From contig NZ_JAVLAS010000008.1 in the NCBI RefSeq assembly GCF_032190635.1, forward strand, positions 1-10,493: DNA of 10,493 nt, given 5' to 3'. Position numbers and translations under genes: made by a program. Shown here piece after piece: positions 5,682-10,493 of the stretch (position 1 is the stretch's first letter; every line of letters begins with the position of its first letter). The notes under the pieces were generated by a model. It was not told where the DNA came from. It worked only from the letters and a program-made list of their open reading frames with translations, and made no database searches. The stretch comes from Levilactobacillus zymae (GTDB taxonomy: Bacteria > Bacillota > Bacilli > Lactobacillales > Lactobacillaceae).

Positions 5682-5876
5682 ATTGACGAAAAGAAAGTAT
5701 TAAAACCAATTGATGAAATGCTTGCCGATCCTTGGCAAGTTGATATTCAAGAATTGTTTGAAGCTTTTGTCAATGAACCTAACGAGATTAAAAAGAACTT
5801 GTATGATTCCTTATACACTTAAATTTTGCAAAAAAGACAAGAAAATATTATTAATCGTCCTAGCTTCGTTATTTAG
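5682..5876 (+). pseudogene. Small conserved gene with a nonsense codon (repeat copy A)
   Basis: The frame encodes IDEKKVLKPIDEMLADPWQV and continues with ELFEAFVNEPNEIKKNLYDS to LYT, where TAA (5820-5822) stops it after 46 codons. The frame then continues 17 more codons ([17 protein letters not shown]) to TAG at 5874-5876. The second copy at 9773-9865 has TAT (Tyr) at this exact place, so the TAA is a point mutation. The start is unclear: TAGGAG (5668-5673) points to an ATT at 5682 or to a TTG at 5684 that is one base out of frame, so an additional 1-nt loss is possible. The upstream in-frame ATG (5664) lies before the Shine-Dalgarno. The family is not recognised; a small acidic helical protein, antitoxin-like in size, is only a guess. 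Confidence 0.6.
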
Positions 5877-5958
5877 CCCTTTAAAAGCCTGCTGAGGGCT
5901 TTTAATTTTTGCTTTGGTATAAATGTATATGAATGGTCTTAAAATCGCTAGAAACGAA
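5782..5958 (+). repeat. 177-bp direct repeat, copy A (left border of copper cassette)
   Basis: It matches 9771-9947 without gaps at 161 of 177 positions by my alignment (about 91%). It holds the 3' half of the small gene, its terminator and an AT-rich tail. Its right end is the exact point where the truncated IS5-family transposase begins. Confidence 0.9.
5876..5911 (+). terminator. Terminator of the small gene (copy A)
   Basis: AGCCCT (5876-5881) pairs with AGGGCT downstream, followed by a T-rich stretch. The copy B version has a longer stem (AGCCCTC/GAGGGCT) and a better T-run. Confidence 0.6.
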
Positions 5959-6223
5959 TTTTTTAAAAGCCTTTCTAATAGCGAATCAGCTGTCGGGTCT
6001 GGTTTATCTCGCCACACATCGTAATAGCGGTAGACAGTGTGCCATTCCGGGAAATCGTGCGGTAATTCACGCCATTGACACCCTGTAGTAAGCGAGTAAA
6101 GGATGGCATTGAATACGTCATAAAGATCATAACACGCGGTCTTGTATGCTTGCGGAAGTTTTCTAAATCAGGTTGTATTAACGCAAATTGCGCTCGAGAA
6201 ATATTGCTTGGATAATCTGGCAT
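5959..6223 (-). pseudogene. IS5-family transposase fragment (DUF4096 region), frameshifted
   Basis: The start (ATG at 6223, GAGGAG 7 nt upstream) encodes [20 protein letters not shown], continuing [10 protein letters not shown]. After this the frame shifts at about 6132, and the next frame reads [20 protein letters not shown], then [22 protein letters not shown] and [17 protein letters not shown]. The GCQWREL and WHTVYRYY motifs are the DUF4096 N-terminal domain of IS5-family enzymes. The whole catalytic DDE part is missing because the sequence ends at the border of repeat copy A. The remnant is non-functional and marks a recombination junction. The IS end upstream (about 6224-6300) could not be placed exactly. 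Confidence 0.85.
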
Positions 6224-6358
6224 GACAAACTCCTCAGTCGGTTTTCCACAATTCTACCAGATTCAGCAGATACTAGACAGGTTCTAAGAGGCATTTCACC
6301 ATACTAACAAGAAAACCAAAAATTCCCAGATCATTAATTTAACATATCGTATCAAACC

Positions 6359-6388
6359 ACGCCTGGAATATTATCTAGGCGTTTTTTT
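6359..6388 (+). terminator. Rho-independent terminator upstream of copY
   Basis: ACGCCT and AGGCGT form a 6-bp stem with a 12-nt loop, followed by seven T. No gene upstream in this direction uses it, so it is probably the terminator of a gene lost when the cassette was captured. It insulates the cop promoter. Confidence 0.75.
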
Positions 6389-6416
6389 AATGTCATGGTA
6401 TTTTCTGGCAGAAAGG

Positions 6417-6472
6417 TTGCATCATTGTGACTACAGTTGTAAACTAACAAGTGTTAAGAGGCTACAAACGTA
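6417..6472 (+). promoter_or_regulatory. cop promoter with CopY operator (cop boxes)
   Basis: -35 TTGCAT (6417-6422), a 17-bp spacer and -10 TAAACT (6440-6445). A perfect cop box TACANNTGTA lies at 6432-6441 (TACAGTTGTA), covering the end of the spacer and the first bases of the -10. A second, one-mismatch box is at 6463-6472 (TACAAACGTA). Tandem cop boxes over the promoter are the standard arrangement for CopY repressors of lactic acid bacteria, released by Cu(I). The main operator is intact although copY is not. Confidence 0.85.
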
Positions 6473-6510
6473 AACTTAGAATTCAATTAATGGAGGAAGC
6501 CAATTCAAGG

Positions 6511-6935
6511 ATGCAAAGAATGTAACCATCACCGATTCTGAATGGATGGTTATGAGAGCAATTTGGACAATGGGACATGCGACTAGTCGTGAACTAATCG
6601 ATGCTATGAACGAATTAGAAGGCTGGTCAGCTGCAACAACCAAAACGCTACTTCACAGGTTGATTCAAAAACAGGCGGTTGCGCAGCATGGCGGCAGTCG
6701 ACCATTCACGTATAAGCCGGTTGTTGGCGAGAAGTAATCAATGGCGGCAGCGGCAGATGATTTGTTTGACCATATGTGTGCGATGCGGGCTGGTTCAACA
6801 ATTGCCGGCGTTATTCAGTCAAGGGAACTCTCACGGGCGGATATTGCGAACTTACAGGCGATTCTAGCTGAAAAGGCCAAAACAGCGCCCGAGGAAGTTC
6901 AGTGTAACTGCTTGCCAGGTGATCAAACGTGTTAA
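6511..6935 (+). pseudogene. copY: CopY/TcrY copper-responsive repressor, broken
   Basis: The frame encodes a CopY/BlaI-type winged helix (NVTITDSEWMVMRAIWTMGH, then ATSRELIDAMNELEGW and TTKTLLHRLIQKQAVAQH), a linker, and the C-terminal metal region ending CNCLPGDQTC. There are three faults. First, the only ATG with an upstream Shine-Dalgarno (6511; GGAGGA at 6492-6497) is one base out of frame and runs into TAA after four codons. Second, an in-frame TAA (6735-6737) between GEK and SMAAAADDLFDHM splits the protein, most simply a CAA-to-TAA change. Third, the CXCX4CXC metal site has Gln for the third Cys. Internal starts at 6546 and 6741 could make only fragments. It is a decayed repressor; copB would then be constitutive or controlled by a host CopY. 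Confidence 0.88.
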
Positions 6936-6974
6936 GACTGTGGTGTTCTGTTTACTTTTAGGATTGCTGCACAA

Positions 6975-6994
6975 AAATCCAGAATCTGGGATTT
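6975..6994. repeat. Small inverted repeat in the copY-copB gap
   Basis: AAATCC (6975-6980) and GGATTT (6989-6994) form a 6-bp stem. The same AAATCC...GGATTT motif recurs in the larger hairpin 110 bp downstream. Confidence 0.4.
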
Positions 6995-7086
6995 CTGATG
7001 GCGGAAACTTATGAATTTTTGTCGTAATTCTCATTCATATAGTGGCATGGTGCTCCGCAAAGCAGAAGCCTAAATATAAGAACCTG

Positions 7087-7117
7087 GTGGAAAAATCCCG
7101 AGCCCGGGGATTTCCAC
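7087..7117. repeat. Hairpin in the copB leader
   Basis: GTGGAAA (7087-7093) pairs with TTTCCAC (7111-7117), and the inner TCCC pairs with GGGA, leaving a 2-nt bulge and a 7-nt loop: 11 base pairs. It has no T-run and sits about 70 nt before the copB start. It might be an mRNA processing or stability element. Apart from this and the 6975 repeat, 6936-7170 shows no gene. Confidence 0.45.
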
Positions 7118-7185
7118 ACAAGGAACTTATATTCCGGCTTCTAACCGCTTTGCTACGCACACTTATTTTTAGGGAGTCGATAATC

Positions 7186-9411
7186 ATGGCAAATAAAGAG
7201 GACCATATGAACATGAAAAACATGAGTGCTAAGAATATGGAAAATAATGAATCAAATATGAGTCATATGGATCATGATGACATGAAAATGGATCACGATA
7301 TGACCGAAATGGATCATGGTCAAATGAACATGGATCACAGCCAAATGAACATGAATCACGAAACTATGAATATGAGTGGGATGAATCACGGTGATATGGA
7401 TATGGCTGGGACCGACATGATGATGCACGGTGGCTCAATGATGCATATGGGGAATTTGAAAGTTAAATTTTGGGTCTCCGTTGTCTTAGCGATTCCAGTT
7501 TTACTGTTAGCACCAATCATGGGTTTAAACGTTTCCATCCTTAGTTTCAGTTCACCGCTAATTGTTGGCATTATCATCGTTTTGTTTGATACAGCACTTT
7601 ACTTTTATGGCGGAATGCCATTTTTAAAGGGGGCTAAAGCGGAAATTCAGGATAAATCTCCTGAAATGATGACGCTAGTAACCCTTGGAATTTCCGTTTC
7701 GTATTTCTACAGTTTGTACGCATTTATTGCCAACAACTTCTTGAACCCGGCAAATCATGTAATGGATTTTTCGTTCGAACTTGCAACCCTGATTTTAATT
7801 ATGCTTCTAGGACACTGGATTGAAATGAATGCATTGATGGGGGCTGGGGATGCCTTACAAAAGATGGCGGCCCTGTTGCCTAAGACGGCCCATCTAGTTA
7901 CAGATAATGGTGAAACAAAAGAAGTGCCAGTATCTGATTTAAAAGTTGGTCAAGCTTTCCAAGTGCGTTCAGGTGAGAGTATTCCAGCCGATGGTGTTAT
8001 TACGGCTGGGGAGTCGACCGTGAATGAAGCACTGGTAACCGGTGAATCTGCTGCCGTTACCAAGAACGTTGGCGATAAGGTCATTGGTGGTGCAACCAAC
8101 AATAACGGGACGCTAACGGTTAAAATTAGTGGTACTGGTGACTCCGGCTATCTTTCTCAAGTAATGAAAATGGTTCAAAATGCCCAGCAAGCTAAATCTA
8201 AAGCAGAAGATAAAGCTGATTTAGTTGCCAAGTATCTATTTTACGCGGCATTTGGTGTTGGGATTATTGCTTTCTTTGCCTGGTTACCCCAGGGATTGGC
8301 GACTGCAATGACGATCATGGTGACCGTCTTCGTGATTGCTTGCCCGCATGCATTAGGATTAGCGATTCCATTAGTGGTTTCTCGTTCTACTACGATTGGC
8401 GCTCAAAATGGGCTATTAGTTCGAAATCGCCAAGCCATTGAAGCAAGTCAACATGTTAGCCACGTTCTCTTGGATAAAACTGGCACGTTAACAGAAGGTA
8501 AATTTACGGTGAATGCATTGATTCCAAATGATGGGATTGACGAAACAACGTTATTAAGCCGACTGGCCGCCCTTGAAAATAATTCGACTCATCCGCTGGC
8601 CCAAGCAATCATTACTGAAGCCCAAGCGAAGGACATTGAAGTCGTTGCGGCTGAAAAGTCTCAAAATATTCCGGGCGTTGGTATTTCCGGTAATGTTGAT
8701 GGCACTGACTATACGATTGTTAATGGTAACTATTTAACGAAGCAAGGGATCAGGTTTGACGAGGCCGCTGCTGATAAATGGGCTGCTAAGGGTAATTCCG
8801 TCAGCTTCCTATTGCAGGGCACCCAAATTCAAGGAATGGTTGCTGAAGGCGACACCATCAAAGCGGGTGCTAAGGAATTAATTAGTGGTCTTCAGAGGCG
8901 AGGAATTACCCCCGTACTGCTCACTGGCGATAATCCAAAAGCCGCGGAACACGTTGCTAACTTACTAGGATTGACTGAATTCCATGCAGGCCTATTACCA
9001 GATGATAAGCAAAAGATTATTGCTGATTATCAAGCAAAGGGCAATCACGTCATCATGGTTGGTGACGGCGTAAATGACGCACCAAGTCTTGCCGCGGCCG
9101 ATATTGGAATTGCAATTGGCGCCGGAACCGATGTTGCCATTGATTCCGCTGATGTTGTGTTGGTTAAATCAGAACCCAGCGATATTTTACATTTTCTTGA
9201 TTTGGCTAAAATCACAAATCGGAAAATGGTTCAAAATCTCTGGTGGGGAGCAGGCTACAATATTGTCGCAATTCCACTCGCTGCCGGTGTGTTGTCATTT
9301 ATTGGAATCATTCTAGACCCAGCCGTTGGTGCTGTGGTCATGGCGATGTCGACAATTATCGTGGCAATTAATGCGATGGGATTGACTGGTGAAAAGATTA
9401 AAAACGTGTAA
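7186..9411 (+). CDS. copB: CopB-type copper-exporting P1B ATPase
   Basis: This 741-residue membrane pump uses ATP to export copper, probably Cu(I). Residues 1-89 form a striking Met/His/Asp-rich cytoplasmic region with repeats of the MDH-x-x-M-x-M kind, in place of CxxC heavy-metal domains. Membrane segments start at about 96. Key sites are present: TGES (285-288) in the actuator domain, the CPH metal-binding motif (386-388) in a membrane helix, DKTGT with phosphorylated D430, the HP pair (469-470) of P1B pumps, and GDGVND (626-631). CPH and a Met/His-rich N-terminus are typical of CopB, not CopA (CPC). The start at 7186 follows AGGGAG (7171-7176); an in-frame ATG at 7042 has no Shine-Dalgarno and adds an unrelated stretch over the leader hairpin. 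The gene lies in the copY operon behind the cop boxes and appears intact. Confidence 0.96.
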   Translation: MANKEDHMNMKNMSAKNMENNESNMSHMDHDDMKMDHDMTEMDHGQMNMDHSQMNMNHETMNMSGMNHGDMDMAGTDMMMHGGSMMHMGNLKVKFWVSVVLAIPVLLLAPIMGLNVSILSFSSPLIVGIIIVLFDTALYFYGGMPFLKGAKAEIQDKSPEMMTLVTLGISVSYFYSLYAFIANNFLNPANHVMDFSFELATLILIMLLGHWIEMNALMGAGDALQKMAALLPKTAHLVTDNGETKEVPVSDLKVGQAFQVRSGESIPADGVITAGESTVNEALVTGESAAVTKNVGDKVIGGATNNNGTLTVKISGTGDSGYLSQVMKMVQNAQQAKSKAEDKADLVAKYLFYAAFGVGIIAFFAWLPQGLATAMTIMVTVFVIACPHALGLAIPLVVSRSTTIGAQNGLLVRNRQAIEASQHVSHVLLDKTGTLTEGKFTVNALIPNDGIDETTLLSRLAALENNSTHPLAQAIITEAQAKDIEVVAAEKSQNIPGVGISGNVDGTDYTIVNGNYLTKQGIRFDEAAADKWAAKGNSVSFLLQGTQIQGMVAEGDTIKAGAKELISGLQRRGITPVLLTGDNPKAAEHVANLLGLTEFHAGLLPDDKQKIIADYQAKGNHVIMVGDGVNDAPSLAAADIGIAIGAGTDVAIDSADVVLVKSEPSDILHFLDLAKITNRKMVQNLWWGAGYNIVAIPLAAGVLSFIGIILDPAVGAVVMAMSTIIVAINAMGLTGEKIKNV

Positions 9412-9423
9412 TTAAGTGATGAC

Positions 9424-9471
9424 AAAAAGAGGAGAAGGATCAGCTGGTAGTCTGGTCTTTCTCCTCTTTTT
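9424..9471. terminator. Two-way terminator between copB and the MFS remnant
   Basis: A perfect 13-bp stem, AAAAAGAGGAGAA (9424-9436) with TTCTCCTCTTTTT (9459-9471), is extended inside by GATCAG/CTGGTC with one wobble pair. A-rich and T-rich outer ends let it work for both convergent genes. Confidence 0.9.
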
Positions 9472-9485
9472 GATCATCATGTTAA

Positions 9486-9770
9486 TTACTTATCTGGTTG
9501 CTCAGTTAATTTCGCCAATTTTTGATGCAGCCTAATGTCATATTGCCTGGTAATTGGCATTAACACCGCGACCACCCCGCAAATGGCAGCACCGATTCCT
9601 GCAATCACAAATAGGCGTTCAATGCCAATCACATCAGCTAGGGGACCGGCAAAAATTAAGCCAATTGGTCCAGCTAGATTCAACAAAGAATTCAAAACGC
9701 CTAGAATCTGCCCTAACTCTTCTGCTGGATAACTTTGTTGAATCATTGCCATTAAAAGCGTTGTAAAAAG
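9486..9770 (-). pseudogene. C-terminal remnant of an MFS transporter
   Basis: About 95 codons of the end of a major facilitator permease remain, on the minus strand. The frame runs from the junction at 9770 through TTLLMAMIQQSYPAEELGQI, followed by two membrane helices (LLNLAGPIGLIFAGPLADVI; then LFVIAGIGAAICGVVAVLMP) and a short cytoplasmic tail ending EQPDK. GPLADVIGIERLF resembles the short-loop motif found in the second half of MFS drug and macrolide-type exporters. The first roughly ten helices are missing: the gene is cut exactly where repeat copy B begins. The internal ATG at 9752 is not a real gene start. The substrate cannot be told. Confidence 0.85.
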
Positions 9771-9772
9771 AC

Positions 9773-9865
9773 GAGATTAAAAAGAATTTGTATGATTCCT
9801 TATACACTTATATTTTGCAAAAAAGACAAGAAGATATTATTAATCGTCCTGGCTTCGTTATTTAG
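9773..9865 (+). pseudogene. C-terminal fragment of the small conserved gene (copy B)
   Basis: Thirty codons remain, in frame with copy [21 protein letters not shown] followed by DIINRPGFVI and TAG at 9863-9865. It keeps Tyr (TAT) where copy A has TAA and so shows the ancestral C-terminus. It has no start codon. Confidence 0.7.
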
Positions 9866-9899
9866 CCCTCTAAGAGCCTGTTGAGGGCTTTTTGTTTTT
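9865..9899 (+). terminator. Terminator of the small gene (copy B)
   Basis: AGCCCTC and GAGGGCT form a 7-bp stem followed by TTTTTGTTTTT. It is a better rho-independent terminator than copy A. Confidence 0.75.
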
Positions 9900-9947
9900 G
9901 CTTTGGTATAAATATATATAAACAGTCTCAAAACCGCTAAAAACGAA

Positions 9948-10257
9948 AAATAAGGCCCTTAAAAACGAACATAGCCGCTAAATTCTTGTTGAGATTCAAA
10001 AAACTAAATGTTTGCTGTCAATGGTAGCGGACGAGCAAAGCGTGGGAGCATAAGGAATTGACAGCTCTAAACCAGTCTTAACACTGAATTGGCGAAAGTC
10101 AAAGTTTCTATAAAACTTTGCTTTCCTGCCTAACGGCGAGTGAAAAAGCGGTTAAGCTGGCTCAGCTTGGACGGGGTTCGGGGCGTTAGCGCCCGATTAA
10201 ATGTGGCTTGTCACTCCTTTGTATTTTTGTTTTAGATTTTGATCTTGTACAGTGGTG
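9948..10257. other. Non-coding structured region upstream of the origin
   Basis: No ORF of credible quality is present. Four inverted repeats stand out: GCTGTCAAT (10014-10022) with ATTGACAGC (10057-10065), 34 nt apart; a 13-bp stem with one bulged base at 10094-10125 (GAAAG-t-CAAAGTTT / AAACTTTGCTTTC); AAGCTG-GCT-CAGCTT (10154-10168); and GGGCG-TTAG-CGCCC (10181-10194). The second half is G-rich (GGACGGGGTTCGGGGCG) unlike its surroundings. It could hold part of the origin, a second transfer origin or a counter-transcript RNA; nothing decides between these. Confidence 0.5.
10094..10125. repeat. Strong 13-bp hairpin of unknown role
   Basis: GAAAG (10094-10098), one bulged T, and CAAAGTTT (10100-10107) pair with AAACTTTG and CTTTC (10113-10125) around the loop CTATA. 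There is no T-run after it, so it is not a typical terminator. Confidence 0.55.
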
Positions 10258-10301
10258 CCTCTTTTAAACCTCTTTTATAAACCTCTTTTAAACCTCTTTT
10301 A
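10258..10301 (+). repeat. AT-rich tandem repeats next to the iterons
   Basis: CCTCTTTTA occurs four times (10258, 10269, 10282, 10293) with AA or TAAA between the units. Short AT-rich tandem repeats beside iterons are a usual form of the DNA-unwinding part of theta origins; that role is inferred. Confidence 0.7.
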
Positions 10302-10340
10302 GGCCCCTATTGCGCCTTACTCCCCCAAGGCGTACAGAAG

Positions 10341-10444
10341 TTTATCGACTACATTTTGTCTGTTTATCGACTACATTTTGTCTGTTTATCGACTACATTT
10401 TGTCTGTTTATCGACTACATTTTGTCTGTTTATCGACTACATTT
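10341..10444 (+). repeat. Replication origin iterons: four 22-bp repeats plus a partial fifth
   Basis: Identical 22-bp units (TTTATCGACTACATTTTGTC plus TG) start at 10341, 10363, 10385 and 10407. A 16-bp partial copy is at 10429-10444. The 22-bp period places RepA on the same face of the helix. This is the classic iteron array of Rep_3 theta plasmids, upstream of repA, and serves both initiation and copy control. Confidence 0.95.
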
Positions 10445-10445
10445 A

Positions 10446-10487
10446 TTTACTCCTGTATTCAAATAAGGTAGTATTATTCAAGGAGGT
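10446..10487 (+). promoter_or_regulatory. repA promoter and ribosome binding site
   Basis: -35 TTTACT (10446-10451), a 17-bp spacer and -10 TAGTAT (10469-10474); then AAGGAGGT at 10480-10487, 6 nt before the repA ATG across the join. The -35 touches the last partial iteron, so RepA binding would repress its own gene. Confidence 0.75.
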
Positions 10488-10493
10488 TATTTT

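Larger units (their letters stand above)
9771..9947 (+). repeat. 177-bp direct repeat, copy B (right border of copper cassette)
   Basis: It is the same block as 5782-5958, colinear without gaps, with about 16 substitutions. Its left end coincides with the truncation point of the MFS gene; to its right the plasmid continues toward the replication origin. Confidence 0.9.

Noticed and set aside
5811..6017. Separate 68-residue minus-strand gene starting [13 protein letters not shown]
   Set aside because: It is the second frame of the frameshifted IS5-family transposase fused to repeat-A sequence, not an independent gene.
7042..7185. Extension of CopB by 48 residues to an upstream in-frame ATG
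   Set aside because: It has no ribosome binding site, runs through the leader hairpin, and adds a sequence unlike CopB N-termini; AGGGAG supports the start at 7186.
9074..9316. Other-frame ORFs within copB, in the 9535-9766 region and at 5710-5895
   Set aside because: They are shadows of copB, of the MFS remnant on the minus strand and of the small repeat-A gene, without ribosome binding sites or recognisable protein character.
10341..10444. CRISPR array
   Set aside because: The units are directly abutting 22-bp identical repeats with no spacers, next to a Rep_3 gene: iterons.

Overview
The window reads as a complete small circular plasmid of a lactobacillus-type Gram-positive host, opened at the first base of repA. 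The last bases carry iterons, a promoter and a perfect ribosome binding site (AAGGAGGT) that has no gene after it unless base 10493 is joined to base 1, where it sits 6 nt before the repA ATG. Moderately AT-rich DNA, strong AGGAGG-type ribosome binding sites, a Rep_3 initiator with a RepB/DUF536 partner, a lactobacillus-type IS30 element and a PemK/MazF toxin pair all fit Lactobacillaceae. Species cannot be read from the sequence.

Layout. 10258-936 through the join: theta-type origin (AT-rich repeats, 22-bp iterons, repA promoter) and repA; repB follows with a short overlap. 1478-2848: an insertion-sequence area holding a 202-bp fold-back miniature made from one end of an IS30 element, then a full 1043-bp IS30 element lying inside the tail of a small gene. 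2827-4006: a small ORF with an in-frame stop, a strong hairpin, an XRE-HTH/membrane protein of unknown role, and a two-way terminator. 4035-4717: a MazE/MazF (PemI/PemK) toxin-antitoxin operon on the minus strand with a readable promoter and operator. 4722-5309: a short tyrosine recombinase, divergent from the toxin pair. 5363-5435: a likely MOBQ-type oriT (hairpin followed by TAAGTGCGCATT) with no relaxase gene on the plasmid.

5682-9947: a copper cassette bounded by two 177-bp direct repeats about 91% identical. Inside are an IS5-family transposase fragment, a broken copY with its operator, an intact CopB-type copper-exporting P-type ATPase with a Met/His-rich N-terminus, and the tail of an MFS transporter. 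Genes are truncated exactly where they meet the repeats, so the cassette looks acquired by recombination. 9948-10257: a non-coding region rich in inverted repeats.

Together: RepA/RepB drive replication, MazEF gives post-segregational stability, the recombinase may resolve multimers, the oriT would allow mobilisation by a relaxase supplied in trans, and copB is the cargo trait (copper tolerance), possibly controlled by a host CopY because the plasmid copy is broken. Several genes are decayed by single in-frame TAA codons, frameshifts and junctions.
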